A DNA stretch of 48,247 nt from contig NZ_QTKT01000016.1 of assembly GCF_018424605.1 (NCBI RefSeq), positions 1 to 48,247 of the forward strand, read 5' to 3'. Below are positions 18,671 to 29,191 of the stretch, one piece after another. Numbering within the stretch: position 1 is the stretch's first letter; each line of letters opens with the position of its first letter. The notes under the pieces were generated by a model. It did not search any database. It was not told the DNA's origin and saw only the letters and a program-made list of their open reading frames with translations. Source of the stretch: Marinobacter lipolyticus. Lineage in GTDB: Bacteria > Pseudomonadota > Gammaproteobacteria > Pseudomonadales > Oleiphilaceae. The position numbers were made by a program, and so were the translations under genes.

Positions 18671-20614
18671 TTGAACGATATGGCAAAAAATCTGGTTCTC
18701 TGGCTAATTATAGCCGCCGTACTGCTGATGGTGTTTCAGAACTTTTCTCCCACCACCAGCGGGCAACAGGTCAATTATTCGCAGTTCGTCGAGATGGTGC
18801 AGGACGGCCAGGTCCGTCAGGTCACCATTGACGGCCTTCAAATTCAGGGTACCCGTGGCGATGGTTCGCAGTTCCAGACCATTCGGCCGCAGGTTGCTGA
18901 CAACAAGCTGATGGACGATCTGCTGGCCAATCAGGTCGAGGTGGTCGGTAAGGAGCCGGAGCGCCAGAGCCTCTGGACGCAACTGCTGGTGGCTGCATTC
19001 CCGATCCTCATCATCATTGCACTGTTCGTGTTTTTCATGCGACAGATGCAGGGCGGCGGCGGTGGCAAAGGCCCCATGTCGTTCGGCAAGAGCAAAGCGC
19101 GGCTGATGAGCGAGGACCAGATCAAGACGACCTTCGCAGACGTTGCCGGCGTGGATGAGGCCAAGGAAGACGTCAAAGAGCTGGTGGATTTCCTGCGGGA
19201 TCCCAGCAAGTTCCAGCGCCTCGGCGGTAGCATCCCCAAAGGCGTGCTGATGGTGGGGCAGCCGGGTACCGGTAAAACCCTGCTGGCCAAGGCCATTGCT
19301 GGCGAAGCCAAGGTGCCGTTCTTCTCTATTTCCGGTTCCGATTTCGTTGAGATGTTCGTGGGCGTTGGTGCCTCACGTGTCCGCGACATGTTCGAGCAGG
19401 CCAAGAAGCAGAGCCCGTGCATCATCTTTATTGATGAGATCGATGCGGTCGGCCGTCACCGTGGTGCCGGTATGGGTGGTGGTCACGATGAGCGTGAGCA
19501 GACCTTGAACCAGCTGCTGGTCGAGATGGATGGTTTCGAAGGTAATGAAGGCGTCATTGTCATTGCCGCCACCAACCGCCCGGATGTTCTGGATCCTGCG
19601 CTGCTGCGCCCCGGTCGCTTCGACCGTCAGGTGGTAGTCGGTCTGCCGGACATCATCGGTCGCGAGCAGATTCTCAAGGTGCACATGAAAAAAGTGCCCC
19701 TGGCCGATGGCGTGGAACCCGCGCTGATCGCCCGCGGCACGCCGGGTTTCTCCGGTGCGGATCTGGCCAACCTGGTCAACGAGGCGGCCCTGTTTGCCGC
19801 GCGTCGCAACCAGCGTCTGGTGTCCATGGAGGAGTTCGAGCTCGCCAAAGACAAGATCATGATGGGCGCCGAGCGCAAGTCCATGGTGATGAGCGAGAAA
19901 GAGAAGCGGAACACCGCGTACCATGAATCCGGCCACGCCATTGTCGGGCGCCTGGTGCCGGAGCATGACCCGGTGTACAAGGTCAGCATCATCCCCCGTG
20001 GCCGCGCGCTTGGCGTGACCATGTTCCTCCCGGAAGAGGACAAGTACAGCCACAGCAAGCGCTTCCTGACCAGCTCTATTTGCAGCCTGTTCGGTGGCCG
20101 TATTGCGGAAGAGCTGACACTGGGTTTTGACGGCGTCACTACCGGCGCATCCAATGACATCGAACGTGCCACCAGCCTGGCTCGCAACATGGTGACTCGT
20201 TGGGGGTTGTCAGAGAAGCTCGGCCCGCTGCAGTACGATACCGACAGCGAAGAGCCGTTCCTCGGTCGCTCCGCCGGCCAGGCTCAGACGGTGTATTCAC
20301 CGGAGACGGCCCAGCGTATCGACGAGGAAGTCCGCAACATCATTGATGAGTGCTACGAAAAAGCCCGGCAGTTGCTGGTCGACAATCGGGACAAGCTCGA
20401 TCTGATGGCGGACGCGTTGATGAAGTACGAGACCATTGACCGGTTCCAGATTGACGACATCATGGAAGGACGTGTGCCGCGCCCGCCGAAAGGTTGGGGT
20501 GACAGCGGCCCGACCGGTGGTGTTTCCACGGATGAGCCGGAAAAGGCGCCGTCACCGCGAAGTGCCGACGACGGTCAGCAGCCCGGAGTGGGTCGTCCTG
20601 CGGGCGAACACTGA
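18671..20614 (+). CDS. ftsH: ATP-dependent zinc metalloprotease FtsH
   Basis: FtsH is the inner-membrane AAA+ protease that degrades misassembled membrane proteins and regulators such as sigma-32 and LpxC in E. coli. From the TTG at 18671 it has 647 residues. Two membrane segments (about 8-24 and 104-123) flank a periplasmic domain. The AAA module has Walker A GQPGTGKT (196-203; most relatives have GPPGTGKT), Walker B IIFIDEID (251-258) and the SRH region [15 protein letters not shown]. The zinc site is HESGH (418-422). The C-terminal tail is hydrophilic. AGGTGA stands 6 bases before the TTG but 15 before the alternative ATG at 18680, favouring the TTG. Confidence 0.96.
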   Translation: MNDMAKNLVLWLIIAAVLLMVFQNFSPTTSGQQVNYSQFVEMVQDGQVRQVTIDGLQIQGTRGDGSQFQTIRPQVADNKLMDDLLANQVEVVGKEPERQSLWTQLLVAAFPILIIIALFVFFMRQMQGGGGGKGPMSFGKSKARLMSEDQIKTTFADVAGVDEAKEDVKELVDFLRDPSKFQRLGGSIPKGVLMVGQPGTGKTLLAKAIAGEAKVPFFSISGSDFVEMFVGVGASRVRDMFEQAKKQSPCIIFIDEIDAVGRHRGAGMGGGHDEREQTLNQLLVEMDGFEGNEGVIVIAATNRPDVLDPALLRPGRFDRQVVVGLPDIIGREQILKVHMKKVPLADGVEPALIARGTPGFSGADLANLVNEAALFAARRNQRLVSMEEFELAKDKIMMGAERKSMVMSEKEKRNTAYHESGHAIVGRLVPEHDPVYKVSIIPRGRALGVTMFLPEEDKYSHSKRFLTSSICSLFGGRIAEELTLGFDGVTTGASNDIERATSLARNMVTRWGLSEKLGPLQYDTDSEEPFLGRSAGQAQTVYSPETAQRIDEEVRNIIDECYEKARQLLVDNRDKLDLMADALMKYETIDRFQIDDIMEGRVPRPPKGWGDSGPTGGVSTDEPEKAPSPRSADDGQQPGVGRPAGEH

Positions 20615-20650
20615 AGGCGCAACCTGCACACACTGATTCTGAACTGACTG

Positions 20651-20680
20651 CGCCGCCCCTTCCGGGCGGCGTTTGTATTT
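20651..20680 (+). terminator. Terminator after ftsH
   Basis: CGCCGCCC (20651-20658) pairs with GGGCGGCG (20664-20671) around a 5-base loop and is followed by TTTGTATTT. It ends 24 bases before the folP start, so folP-glmM may be partly uncoupled from ftsH. Confidence 0.8.
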
Positions 20681-20703
20681 GTGGTCCTTCATAAGGATTG
20701 GCT

Positions 20704-21537
20704 ATGGAAATGAACTTCGCCGGTCGGGTGCTGGATATGTCCCGGTGTCACGTCATGGGCATTCTCAATGTGACTCCCGATTCGTTTTCCGATGGCGGCA
20801 AATTCAATGCGCCCGACGCGGCGCTGGCGAGGGCGCGGCAGATGGTGGCGGACGGCGCGGCCTTTATTGACGTGGGCGGTGAGTCCACCCGGCCGGGCGC
20901 CAGTGAAGTGTCGGTGCAGGAAGAGTTGGACCGGGTGTGCCCGGTGGTGGAGGCGATTGCCCGCGAGCTCGACGTGGTGATTTCGGTGGATACCAGTGCT
21001 CCGGCAGTGATGACGGAAACCGCGAGCCTCGGTGCCGGCCTGATTAACGACGTGCGCGCGTTGCAGCGGCCCGGGGCGCCGGAAGCCGCGGCGGCTGCGG
21101 GCATTCCAGTGTGCTTGATGCACATTCAGGGTGAGCCGGACTCGATGCAGGATAACCCGCGCTACCGCAACGTCCGTCGTGATGTCAGCTCCTTTCTGAC
21201 CGAGCGAATGCGCGTGGTCGAGGCCGCGGGCGTGAAGCCCGAGGACATTATCCTGGATCCCGGCTTCGGCTTCGGCAAGCGCGTGGAGCACAACCTGGCG
21301 CTGCTGGCATCGCTGGAGCAGTTGCACATTCTGGGGCATCCCTTGCTGGTCGGTATGTCCCGCAAAAGCATGCTGGGCCATATCACCGGTCGCGAGGTGA
21401 ATGAACGGTTGCCGGCGAGCGTGGCTGCCGCGACAATAGCGGCCATGAAGGGCGCGTCTGTGATTCGTGTCCATGATGTCAGAGAAACAGTGGATGCCGT
21501 CAGTGTTGTGGCGGCCATGAAGGAGGCGGGTCGATGA
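20704..21537 (+). CDS. folP: Dihydropteroate synthase FolP
   Basis: FolP condenses p-aminobenzoate with the pterin pyrophosphate in folate synthesis and is the target of sulfonamides. The 277-residue TIM-barrel protein has the signature loops [18 protein letters not shown] (about 17-34), [11 protein letters not shown] (about 57-67), LINDVRAL and [13 protein letters not shown], plus GMSRKSMLG near the phosphate site. AGGA lies 6 bases before the ATG at 20704; an in-frame TTG two codons upstream is less likely. The stop overlaps the glmM start (ATGA), so the pair is translationally coupled, as in E. coli. Confidence 0.97.
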   Translation: MEMNFAGRVLDMSRCHVMGILNVTPDSFSDGGKFNAPDAALARARQMVADGAAFIDVGGESTRPGASEVSVQEELDRVCPVVEAIARELDVVISVDTSAPAVMTETASLGAGLINDVRALQRPGAPEAAAAAGIPVCLMHIQGEPDSMQDNPRYRNVRRDVSSFLTERMRVVEAAGVKPEDIILDPGFGFGKRVEHNLALLASLEQLHILGHPLLVGMSRKSMLGHITGREVNERLPASVAAATIAAMKGASVIRVHDVRETVDAVSVVAAMKEAGR

Positions 21538-22877
21538 CCGACAGGAAATATTTTGGCACGGACGGCATCCGCGGTCGCGTGGGCGAGTATCCGATTACCC
21601 CGGAATTCATGCTGCACCTGGGCTGGGCTGCCGGGCAGGCGTTCAAGCGCGATGGTCAGCGTAACAGCGTGCTGATCGGCAAGGATACCCGTATTTCCGG
21701 GTATATGTTCGAGTCCGCGCTGGAGGCCGGGCTCTCGGCCGCCGGAGTTGATGTGAAGCTGCTGGGTCCGATGCCGACACCGGCGATTGCCTACCTGACC
21801 CGAACCTTCCGCGCCTCAGCGGGTATTGTCATCAGCGCTTCCCACAACCCCCACCACGACAATGGCATCAAGTTTTTCTCCGCCAACGGCACCAAGCTGG
21901 ATGATGCCCTGGAGGCAGAGATCGAGCGTTGGCTGGACGCGCCGATCCGGGTGTGTGAGTCATCCGATCTTGGTAAGGCATTCCGGGTTGACGATGCGCC
22001 CGGTCGTTACGTGGAATTCTGCAAGAGCACCGTGCCCAACGAATTTACCCTTGAGAAGATGCATATCGTGCTGGACTGCGCCCACGGTGCGACCTACCAC
22101 GTGGCACCCAAGGTTTTTCGCGAGCTCGGCGCCCGGGTGTCAGTGATTGGCGCCAATCCCGACGGTCTCAACATCAATGAAGGTGTTGGCTCTACCCACC
22201 TGGACGCGCTCAAGGCTGCGGTGCTCGAGAAAAAGGCCGATCTTGGCATTGCCTTTGACGGCGATGGAGACCGGGTGCTGATGGTGGATCGCGATGGCTC
22301 CGAAGTGGACGGCGATGAGCTGCTGTATGTGATTGCCTCCCAGCGACAGGCGGCCGGCACCCTGAATGGTGGGGTGGTTGGCACCCTGATGACCAATCTC
22401 GGGGTTGAGCTGGCACTGAAAGAGCGGGGCATTGCCTTCGAGCGCGCCAAGGTCGGGGATCGTTACGTGATGGAGCGCCTGCTGCACCACGGCTGGTTGC
22501 TCGGGGGTGAGGGCTCCGGCCACATGGTGATCCGTGACTGTACCTCAACCGGCGACGGTATCGTTTCGGCGCTGCAGGTGTTGCTCGCAGTGCGGCGCTC
22601 CGGGAAAACCCTGGCGGAACTCCGTCAGGGTATGAGTAAGCTGCCGCAGAAAATGATCAATGTGCGCGTCGATCAGCGCTTCGATCCTCTGTCGAGGGAA
22701 GACATCGCCGTCGCCGTTCGCAAGGCGGAGTCCCATCTTGGTGAGACCGGTCGCGTGTTGCTACGGGCCTCCGGCACCGAGCCCCTGATCCGGGTGATGA
22801 CCGAAGGGGAGAATGCGTCGGAAATCATCCGCATAGCGGAAGAGCTGGCATTGGTTGTGGAGAATTCCCGCGCCTGA
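21534..22877 (+). CDS. glmM: Phosphoglucosamine mutase GlmM
   Basis: GlmM converts glucosamine-6-phosphate to glucosamine-1-phosphate, an essential step to UDP-GlcNAc for peptidoglycan and LPS. The 447-residue protein opens with [17 protein letters not shown]. The phosphoserine is Ser103 in [14 protein letters not shown]. The Mg-binding loop [11 protein letters not shown] lies near residue 243, the sugar-binding EGSGHMV near 325, and the phosphate-binding [14 protein letters not shown] near the C-terminus. All catalytic elements are intact. A four-base overlap with folP shows the operon. A separate tpiA promoter follows. Confidence 0.98.
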   Translation: MTDRKYFGTDGIRGRVGEYPITPEFMLHLGWAAGQAFKRDGQRNSVLIGKDTRISGYMFESALEAGLSAAGVDVKLLGPMPTPAIAYLTRTFRASAGIVISASHNPHHDNGIKFFSANGTKLDDALEAEIERWLDAPIRVCESSDLGKAFRVDDAPGRYVEFCKSTVPNEFTLEKMHIVLDCAHGATYHVAPKVFRELGARVSVIGANPDGLNINEGVGSTHLDALKAAVLEKKADLGIAFDGDGDRVLMVDRDGSEVDGDELLYVIASQRQAAGTLNGGVVGTLMTNLGVELALKERGIAFERAKVGDRYVMERLLHHGWLLGGEGSGHMVIRDCTSTGDGIVSALQVLLAVRRSGKTLAELRQGMSKLPQKMINVRVDQRFDPLSREDIAVAVRKAESHLGETGRVLLRASGTEPLIRVMTEGENASEIIRIAEELALVVENSRA

Positions 22878-22895
22878 ATTTGTGGAGTGGGAATG

Positions 22896-22924
22896 TTGTC
22901 TGGTCGGGTGGACTGCTGTATAGT
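22896..22924 (+). promoter_or_regulatory. Sigma-70 promoter of tpiA-secG
   Basis: TTGTCT (22896-22901), a 17-base spacer and TATAGT (22919-22924) form a good housekeeping promoter in the 75-base gap between glmM and tpiA. Transcription would start near 22931, about 22 bases before the tpiA ATG. Confidence 0.7.
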
Positions 22925-22952
22925 TCGCCCTCCCTTGAGTTCGGGGGCTGTT

Positions 22953-23717
22953 ATGCGCCGTAAGATCGTAGCCGGAAACTGGAAAATGAACGGGTCGCAA
23001 GGCCTGGTGGAAGACCTGGTTGGCTATGTCCGGTCACAGGTGTCGTCCCTTGATAATGGTGTGGAGGCTGTTATTATTCCTCCCGCCCTGTATGTCCGGG
23101 ATGTGCAGTCTCTGGCGGGTGAGCAGGTTGCCGTCGGTGTGCAGAACGTCGCGCGCTGGGAAGCCGGCGCCTACACCGGCGAAGTCTCTGCGGCGATGGC
23201 CCGGGACTGCGGCTGCCGGTATTCGCTGGTTGGGCACTCGGAGCGCCGTCAGTTGTTTGGTGAAACCGACGCCGTGGTTGCCGAAAAGGTAGTGCAGCTG
23301 TTGTCGCAGGATCTGATCGCCATTGTGTGTGTGGGCGAAACCCTGGCCGAACGTGAGGCCGGTCAGGCGCAAGAGGTTGTGGCTGCCCAGGTGAAGAAAG
23401 GCCTGGCGGGTGTATCCGGAAGTGCCTGGCGCAATATCGTGGTTGCCTATGAGCCGGTTTGGGCCATTGGCACCGGAAAGACTGCCACCGCTGACGATGC
23501 GCAGACCATGCATCGGTCGATCCGGGATGTGCTGGAAGCACTGGGTGCGCCAGCGGATGAGATATCCCTGCTTTACGGCGGCAGTGTAAAAGCGGATAAT
23601 GCAGCCGCGCTTTTCGCCGGGCCGGACGTGGACGGCGGTTTGATCGGCGGAGCATCGTTGGTCGCAAAGGATTTTATGAGTATCTGCCAGGCTATGCCGG
23701 CGGATGCCGAAAGTTAA
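22953..23717 (+). CDS. tpiA: Triosephosphate isomerase TpiA
   Basis: TpiA interconverts dihydroxyacetone phosphate and glyceraldehyde-3-phosphate. The 254-residue TIM barrel has Lys11 in AGNWKMNG, the catalytic His in SLVGHSERRQ (about 90-99), the catalytic Glu in VAYEPVWAIGTGKTA (about 165-179, with the mobile loop) and the phosphate-binding LLYGGSVKADNA. I used the ATG at 22953, which gives the canonical start MRRKIVAGNWK; an in-frame ATG at 22887 would include the promoter and is rejected. The gene sits between glmM and secG, as in Pseudomonas. Confidence 0.97.
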   Translation: MRRKIVAGNWKMNGSQGLVEDLVGYVRSQVSSLDNGVEAVIIPPALYVRDVQSLAGEQVAVGVQNVARWEAGAYTGEVSAAMARDCGCRYSLVGHSERRQLFGETDAVVAEKVVQLLSQDLIAIVCVGETLAEREAGQAQEVVAAQVKKGLAGVSGSAWRNIVVAYEPVWAIGTGKTATADDAQTMHRSIRDVLEALGAPADEISLLYGGSVKADNAAALFAGPDVDGGLIGGASLVAKDFMSICQAMPADAES

Positions 23718-23759
23718 AGGTTTGCGAAAGCCATTAGCAAAAGTCATTAGAGAGTCGTT

Positions 23760-24137
23760 ATGGATTGGTTGGAAACACTGGTAGTCGTTGTGCACGTGGT
23801 TATCGCCGTGGCGCTGGTGGGTCTGGTGCTGATCCAGCAGGGCAAGGGCGCCGATGCCGGCGCGGCCTTCGGTGGCGGTGCCTCTCAGACAGTTTTCGGT
23901 AGTCAGGGCAGCGGTAGCTTCCTGACCCGCATGACCACCCTGTTGGCGGTGGTGTTTTTTGTAACGAGTTTTTCGCTGGCCATTTTCGCCAAGCAGCGTG
24001 CTGAAGTCGCTGGACAAGCCGGAATCCCGGTGGTCCAGGAGTCGCCTGAAGCATCCGATGCCCCGGGGGATATGGAAGAGAGCGAAGCTGAGAGCGGGGA
24101 GTCTTCCAGTGAAGACGAGCTCCCTGAGCTTGAGTAA
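23760..24137 (+). CDS. secG: Preprotein translocase subunit SecG
   Basis: SecG is the small accessory subunit of the SecYEG channel. The 125-residue protein has the two expected membrane helices (about 4-24 and 54-74) separated by the conserved cytosolic loop GLVLIQQGKGADAGAAFGGGASQTVFGSQGSGSFL. The C-terminal 45 residues form an acidic Ser/Glu-rich tail, as in many marine gammaproteobacteria. AGAG stands upstream of the ATG. The tRNA-Leu gene starts 8 bases after the stop, so secG and the tRNA probably share a transcript processed by RNases. Confidence 0.96.
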   Translation: MDWLETLVVVVHVVIAVALVGLVLIQQGKGADAGAAFGGGASQTVFGSQGSGSFLTRMTTLLAVVFFVTSFSLAIFAKQRAEVAGQAGIPVVQESPEASDAPGDMEESEAESGESSSEDELPELE

Positions 24138-24144
24138 GGTTGTT

Positions 24145-24229
24145 GCCCAGGTGGTGGAACTGGTAGACACGCTATCTTGAGGGGGTAGTGGCGAAAGCCG
24201 TGCCGGTTCGAGTCCGGCCCTGGGCACCA
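24145..24229 (+). tRNA. tRNA-Leu (anticodon GAG)
   Basis: The 85-base cloverleaf begins GCCCAGG, pairing with CCTGGGC before the encoded ACCA. The D arm contains the class II pattern TGGTAGACACG. The anticodon stem CTATC/GGTAG (one T-G pair) holds the loop TTGAGGG with anticodon GAG, reading CUU and CUC. A long variable arm GTGGCGAAAGCC and the T arm GGTTCGAGTCC complete it. In Pseudomonas and E. coli an initiator-type tRNA-Met gene lies nearby between secG and rimP; none is visible here. Confidence 0.96.
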
Positions 24230-24238
24230 TATTAGAAG

Positions 24239-24272
24239 AAAAACGGCTTGGAGTTTCCAGGCCGTTTTTTTT
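24239..24272 (+). terminator. Terminator after tRNA-Leu
   Basis: A 14-bp stem with one G-T pair (AAAAACGGC and TTGGA on the left, TCCA and GGCCGTTTTT on the right) closes a 3-base loop and is followed by further T. It ends the secG/tRNA transcript. Confidence 0.88.
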
Positions 24273-24420
24273 GGTCAGTCCTTGACCAGTCCTGCCGGCC
24301 TCTCTATACTCCGGCGGATATTGGGGCAGCCGCGAAGGTTTCGGGTCGGCCCCTGACAGGCCAGGTGTCTGTCAGCAGGAAACCGGTTGAATGGGTATGT
24401 TTCCTGTGAGTTCTTGCAAC

Positions 24421-24448
24421 AAAAGGCCCCACTCGTTCGGGGCTTTTT
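24421..24448 (+). terminator. Second terminator, rimP leader
   Basis: AAAAGGCCCC (24421-24430) pairs with GGGGCTTTTT (24439-24448), 10 bp with one G-T, with an 8-base loop and a T run in the right arm. It is 150 bases past the tRNA terminator. This suggests a separate short transcript or a conditional stop in the rimP-nusA leader. Confidence 0.75.
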
Positions 24449-24483
24449 GATTAAGGGGCCTGGCGCATCAGGCCCTGGTGCAT

Positions 24484-24512
24484 AAAAAGGGCTGATGAAC
24501 AGCCCTTTTTTT
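24484..24512 (+). terminator. Third terminator, rimP leader
   Basis: AAAAAGGGCT (24484-24493) pairs with AGCCCTTTTT (24501-24510) around a 7-base loop; two more T follow. A T-less stem GGGCCTG/CAGGCCC (about 24456-24475) precedes it. It ends only 77 bases before rimP, so it is likely part of leader control of the rimP-nusA operon. Confidence 0.78.
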
Positions 24513-24515
24513 GTT

Positions 24516-24565
24516 TCCGGGGTCCGGAAAATCCGGGGTCCGGGACAGTCCGGGTGTCGGGAAAT
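24516..24565 (+). repeat. Three imperfect tandem 16-17 base repeats before rimP
   Basis: Units start at 24516, 24532 and 24549, each beginning TCCGGG and followed by GTCCGG- or GTCGGG-like sequence and an A-rich end. They lie between the last leader terminator and the rimP start. They could be binding sites, an RNA element, or simple slippage. Confidence 0.6.
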
Positions 24566-24588
24566 CAAGAGATGGAGACAGCAAAACC

Positions 24589-25050
24589 TTGTCAGCCAAG
24601 CTAAAGCAACTGGAAGACATACTGAGGCCGGTCGTTGAAGGTCTGGGATACGAGTTCTGGGGCGTTGAGTTTCGCTCCCAGGGGCACCATTCCCTGTTGA
24701 GAATTTACATTGACGATGCCGACAACGGCATCGGCATCGATGATTGTGAAAAAGTCAGCCGGCAGGCCAGCGGCGTGATGGATGTGGAAGATCCCATCCA
24801 GACGGAATATACCCTGGAGGTGTCATCTCCGGGCATGGACCGGCCGCTGTTTCGTCCTGAACAGTACGAGGCATTTGCCGGTCACCAGGTTCAACTGAAG
24901 TTGCGAATGGCTTTCGAAGGGCGTCGCAAGTTTCAGGGCCTGATCAAGGGCGTGGAAGGCGACGATGTCGTGATCGTGGTTGACGATCATGAATACCTGT
25001 TGCCGTTCGACAGTATCGAGAAAGCCAACATCGTTCCGGTTTTTGAATAA
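24589..25050 (+). CDS. rimP: Ribosome maturation factor RimP
   Basis: RimP helps assemble the 30S subunit. The 153-residue protein starts (TTG)[27 protein letters not shown], matching the Pseudomonas N-terminus. [21 protein letters not shown] and [20 protein letters not shown] follow, and the C-terminal SH3-like domain ends [21 protein letters not shown]. The TTG at 24589 is chosen by homology, with GGAG 11 bases upstream; the ATG at 24572 is in another frame, and the frame extended upstream runs through the tandem repeats. It is the first gene of the rimP-nusA-infB-rbfA-truB-rpsO-pnp set. Confidence 0.95.
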   Translation: MSAKLKQLEDILRPVVEGLGYEFWGVEFRSQGHHSLLRIYIDDADNGIGIDDCEKVSRQASGVMDVEDPIQTEYTLEVSSPGMDRPLFRPEQYEAFAGHQVQLKLRMAFEGRRKFQGLIKGVEGDDVVIVVDDHEYLLPFDSIEKANIVPVFE

Positions 25051-25092
25051 GTCGGTGGACGCAAAGTTTATTTTTAAGGGCAGGGCAATCCA

Positions 25093-26586
25093 ATGAGTAA
25101 AGAGATCTTGCTGGTGGTTGAATCCGTCTCGAACGAGAAAGGTGTCGAGAAGGACGTCATTTTTGAAGCTATTGAGCTGGCGTTGGCCACCGCTGCCAAA
25201 AAGCGTTTTGAAGACGAGGAAGCTGACATCCGGGTTTCCATCGATCGTCGTACCGGCGAATACGAAACCTTCCGTCGCTGGCTGGTTGTTGACAACGACG
25301 CCGTGCCGGCGCTGGGTACGGAACTGACGCTGCAGGAAGCGGAGGAGATTGACTCCGCCCTGAAGCCGGGCGATACCCACGAAGAGCAGATTGAATCGGT
25401 GGCGTTTGGCCGCATTGGCGCCCAGGCCGCCAAGCAGATTATTTTCCAGAAGGTGCGCGAAGCGGAGCGGACCAAGATTGTCGACAGCTACCGTGATCGC
25501 GTCGGCGAGCTGGTGTCCGGTACCGTTAAAAAGGTGACCCGGGACAACGTCATCGTCGATCTCGGTGCCAACGCGGAAGCATTGCTGCCGCGCGAGCATC
25601 TGATTCCACGGGAAACCTTCCGCATGGGCGACCGCGTTCGTTCGCTGCTGCTGGAAATCCGTACCGATCACCGTGGCCCGCAGCTCATCCTGAGCCGCAC
25701 CGACGCGCAGATGCTGATTGAATTGTTCCGCATCGAGGTGCCGGAAATTGCCGAGGAACTGATCGAGATTCGTGGCGCCGCCCGCGATCCCGGTTCCCGC
25801 GCCAAGATCGCGGTCAAGACCAACGACCGCCGCATTGACCCTGTCGGCGCCTGCGTCGGCATGCGCGGTTCCCGTGTACAGGCCGTGTCCAACGAGCTGG
25901 GCGGTGAGCGGGTTGATATCGTGCTGTGGGATGACAACCCCGCGCAACTGGTGATCAACGCCATGGCTCCGGCGGAAGTGGCTTCCATCGTGATGGATGA
26001 AGACCGTCACACCATGGAAGTTGCGGTCGCAGAAGATAACCTGGCTCAGGCCATCGGCCGTAATGGCCAGAATGTGCGCCTGGCCACCGAGCTGACCGGC
26101 TGGACTCTGAACGTGATGACGGAAGAGGAAGCGGGTGAGCGTCAGGAGCAGGAATACAATCGCCTGCTCGAGCATTTCACCAGCAATCTGGATGTGGATG
26201 AGGAGTTTGCCGGCGTACTGATCGAAGAAGGGTTTACGTCCATTGAGGAAGTGGCGTACGTCCCCATGGAAGAAATGCTGGCCATTGACGGGTTTGATGA
26301 AGATACCGTCACTGAGCTGCGCCGCCGCGCCAAGGATGTCCTGTTGAATCAGGCCCTGGCCAGCGAAGAGGCGCTTGAGGGCTCTGAGCCCGCGGAAGAT
26401 CTTCTTGCAATGGACGGTATGGACCGTAGCCTGGCGTTCAAGCTGGCAGGTATGGGTGTTCGTACCATGGAAGATCTCGCCGAGCAGTCAGTTGATGACC
26501 TGCTCGAAATTGAAGGTATGGATGAAGAGCGCGCAGGCCAATTGATTATGACTGCGCGCGCCCCCTGGTTTGAAGACCAGGCCTAA
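25093..26586 (+). CDS. nusA: Transcription termination/antitermination factor NusA
   Basis: NusA binds RNA polymerase and the nascent RNA, promoting pausing, termination or antitermination. The 497-residue protein has an N-terminal polymerase-binding domain (1-130), an S1 domain (about 135-200, [21 protein letters not shown]), two KH domains (about 230-345, with [15 protein letters not shown] and [13 protein letters not shown]) and two C-terminal acidic repeats (about 360-490) of the gammaproteobacterial type that bind alphaCTD or lambda N. AGGGCAGGG upstream supports the ATG at 25093. It lies 42 bases after rimP and 18 before infB. In E. coli NusA represses its own operon. Confidence 0.98.
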   Translation: MSKEILLVVESVSNEKGVEKDVIFEAIELALATAAKKRFEDEEADIRVSIDRRTGEYETFRRWLVVDNDAVPALGTELTLQEAEEIDSALKPGDTHEEQIESVAFGRIGAQAAKQIIFQKVREAERTKIVDSYRDRVGELVSGTVKKVTRDNVIVDLGANAEALLPREHLIPRETFRMGDRVRSLLLEIRTDHRGPQLILSRTDAQMLIELFRIEVPEIAEELIEIRGAARDPGSRAKIAVKTNDRRIDPVGACVGMRGSRVQAVSNELGGERVDIVLWDDNPAQLVINAMAPAEVASIVMDEDRHTMEVAVAEDNLAQAIGRNGQNVRLATELTGWTLNVMTEEEAGERQEQEYNRLLEHFTSNLDVDEEFAGVLIEEGFTSIEEVAYVPMEEMLAIDGFDEDTVTELRRRAKDVLLNQALASEEALEGSEPAEDLLAMDGMDRSLAFKLAGMGVRTMEDLAEQSVDDLLEIEGMDEERAGQLIMTARAPWFEDQA

Positions 26587-26604
26587 TTCGGGAGGAGGAC
26601 CTGT

Positions 26605-29166
26605 ATGGCTGAAGTAACGGTAAAACAACTGGCCGCAGACGTAGGCGCTCCCGTGGATCGTTTGCTGAAGCAGATCGTTGAGGCGGGGCTGAAAGCCCGC
26701 TCTGAGAACGATTCTGTCTCCAGCGATGAGAAGCAGCAGTTGCTGGCTTATCTGAGAAAGAATCATGGTGACACCAACGCAGAGCCCAACAAGATTACTC
26801 TGAAGCGTAAGACCACCACCACTCTGAAAGCCGGCCGCGCCAAGACAGTAAATGTAGAGGTTCGCAAGCGCCGCACGTACATCAAGCGCGCTGAACTGAC
26901 ACCGGAAGCGGAAGCGGCGAAAGCCGAAGAAGCTGCGGTAGAGACCACCGCGCCGCAAGCGGAAGCGGAACAGGCGCCGAAGGTGACCGCCGAGCAGGCG
27001 CCGCAGGCAGAAACCGAAGCCCCGTCGCCGGCAGCCGAAACTGCCGCCGAAGCGACGCCGGCGGAAGAGAAGCCAGCCGCCAAGGCCGGTGCCAGGAAGG
27101 AGGAAGAAGTATCCATTCCTGCGCCTGAAGATATGCCGATTCCGCCGCCTGAAGAAGGCGAAGGCAAGGATCGAAAGCCGAAGAAGAAAAAAGAGAAAGT
27201 GCGTGAGCGCGGTGATGAGCCGGACGAAGGCAAGCCGAAGAAGAAGTCGGCCGGTCATCGTGGCCCCCGCAGCCGCCCGGTGGAAGAGCCTCTGATTATC
27301 AACGAGGACGAGGAAGACACCACGCTGCGCAAGCCGCTGCGCGCGAAGAAGAAACCGAAAGAAAAACGCCACGCCTTTGAGAGACCGACCAAGCCAATGG
27401 TTAGAGAAGTACAGATTCCCGAGACCATTACGGTTGGCGACCTTGCCCAGCGAATGGCGGTCAAGTCGGCAGACGTAATCAAGACATTGATGGGTATGGG
27501 CGTAATGGCCACCATCAACCAGGCATTGGATCAGGAAACCGCTGTTCTGGTGACCGAGGAACTGGGGCATACCCCGAAGCTGGTGAACGAGGACGCGTTC
27601 GAGGAAGAGGTTCTCAGCGAATTCTCCTTCGAAGGCAAGGAAAAGACCAAGCGTGCGCCGGTGGTCAGCGTGATGGGTCACGTCGACCATGGTAAGACCT
27701 CGTTGCTGGACTACATCCGCCGCACCAAGGTGGCCTCCGGTGAGTCCGGTGGCATCACCCAGCATATCGGCGCGTACCATGTGGAAACCGATCACGGCAT
27801 GGTGTCCTTCCTGGATACCCCGGGGCACGCGGCCTTTACCGCGATGCGCGCCCGTGGCGCCCAGTGCACCGATATCGTGGTGCTGGTGGTGGCTGCCGAC
27901 GACGGTGTCATGCCGCAGACCAAAGAAGCGGTGCAGCACGCCCGTTCCGCCGGTGTGCCGATCGTTGTGGCCATCAACAAGATGGATAAGGAAGAAGCCG
28001 ATCCTGACCGCGTCAAAACCGAGCTCGCAGGCATGGAAGTGATTCCGGAAGACTGGGGCGGTGACGTTCAGTTCGTTCCGGTGTCTGCGCACTCCGGTCA
28101 GGGCATTGATGACTTGCTGGAGGCCCTCGTGCTTCAGGCCGAGATCCTTGAGCTGGAAGCCTCCCCGGATGCCCCGGCCAAGGGCGTGGTGGTCGAATCC
28201 AGTCTTGAGCGTGGCCGTGGTTCGGTTGCCACTGTGCTGGTCCAGAACGGTACCCTGCGCCAGGGCGACATGGTTGTGGCGGGCTCCTTCTTCGGTAAGG
28301 TTCGCGCCATGACCGACGAAGCTGGCAAGCAGACCAAAGAAGCCGGGCCGTCCATTCCGGTCGAGATTCTTGGCCTGAACGGCACCCCGGACGCCGGTGA
28401 CGAATTCTTTGCCGTGGCCGACGAGCGCAAGGCAAAAGAGCTGGCTGAGTTCCGTCAGACCCGTGAGCGCGAACAACGCTTGCAGCGCCAGCAGGCGGCC
28501 AAGCTGGAGAACCTGTTCGAGAACATGGGCAAGGACGAGGTCAAGACCCTGAACGTGGTGCTCAAGACCGACGTGCGCGGTTCGCTCGAGGCCATCACCA
28601 AGGCCCTGCAGGATCTGGGCAACGACGAGGTGCAGGTCAAGATCGTATCCTCCGGCGTTGGCGGTATTGCCGAGACCGACGTCAGTCTGGCGATGGCCAC
28701 CAATGCGGTCATCTTCGGCTTCAACGTCCGTGCCGATTCCGCCTCCAAGCGTCTGGTGGAGCAGGAAGGCCTGGATCTGCGTTATTACAGCATCATCTAC
28801 AACCTGATCGACGACGTGAAAGCAGCCCTGACCGGCATGCTGGCACCGGAGTTCCGCGAGGACATCGTCGGTATTGCCGATGTGCGTGACGTGTTCCGCT
28901 CACCGAAGTTCGGCCAGGTGGCCGGTTGCATGGTGACCGAGGGCGTTGTTTATCGTAACAAGCCGATCCGGGTGCTGCGTGACAACGTGGTGATCTTTGA
29001 GGGCGAGCTGGAATCCCTGCGTCGCTTCAAGGATGACGTACCGGAAGTGCGCAACGGCATGGAGTGCGGTATCGGCGTGAAGGGCTACGACGTCAAAGTC
29101 GGTGACCAGATCGAAGTGTTCGATCGGGTCCGGGTTGAGCGCAAGCTCGAGTCTACCGGCGCATGA
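26605..29166 (+). CDS. infB: Translation initiation factor IF-2
   Basis: IF-2 is the GTPase that places initiator tRNA on the 30S subunit and promotes subunit joining. The 853-residue protein begins [21 protein letters not shown] (IF-2 N-terminal helix domain). A long Ala/Glu/Lys/Pro-rich linker (about 80-270) follows, then a second N-terminal domain ([28 protein letters not shown], about 270-297). The G domain has GHVDHGKTS (G1), DTPGH (G3) and NKMDK (G4), and domains II-IV end the protein. GGGAGGAGG 8 bases before the ATG is a very strong ribosome-binding site. E. coli makes shorter forms from internal starts; I did not find a decisive one here. Confidence 0.98.
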   Translation: MAEVTVKQLAADVGAPVDRLLKQIVEAGLKARSENDSVSSDEKQQLLAYLRKNHGDTNAEPNKITLKRKTTTTLKAGRAKTVNVEVRKRRTYIKRAELTPEAEAAKAEEAAVETTAPQAEAEQAPKVTAEQAPQAETEAPSPAAETAAEATPAEEKPAAKAGARKEEEVSIPAPEDMPIPPPEEGEGKDRKPKKKKEKVRERGDEPDEGKPKKKSAGHRGPRSRPVEEPLIINEDEEDTTLRKPLRAKKKPKEKRHAFERPTKPMVREVQIPETITVGDLAQRMAVKSADVIKTLMGMGVMATINQALDQETAVLVTEELGHTPKLVNEDAFEEEVLSEFSFEGKEKTKRAPVVSVMGHVDHGKTSLLDYIRRTKVASGESGGITQHIGAYHVETDHGMVSFLDTPGHAAFTAMRARGAQCTDIVVLVVAADDGVMPQTKEAVQHARSAGVPIVVAINKMDKEEADPDRVKTELAGMEVIPEDWGGDVQFVPVSAHSGQGIDDLLEALVLQAEILELEASPDAPAKGVVVESSLERGRGSVATVLVQNGTLRQGDMVVAGSFFGKVRAMTDEAGKQTKEAGPSIPVEILGLNGTPDAGDEFFAVADERKAKELAEFRQTREREQRLQRQQAAKLENLFENMGKDEVKTLNVVLKTDVRGSLEAITKALQDLGNDEVQVKIVSSGVGGIAETDVSLAMATNAVIFGFNVRADSASKRLVEQEGLDLRYYSIIYNLIDDVKAALTGMLAPEFREDIVGIADVRDVFRSPKFGQVAGCMVTEGVVYRNKPIRVLRDNVVIFEGELESLRRFKDDVPEVRNGMECGIGVKGYDVKVGDQIEVFDRVRVERKLESTGA

Positions 29167-29191
29167 TGCCCACGAGATTAAGGGAAGCCTG

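Noticed and set aside
24320..24365. Remnant of an initiator tRNA-Met gene
   Set aside because: Only short GGGGCAGCC and GGCCCC pieces recall it; no acceptor or anticodon arm can be drawn.
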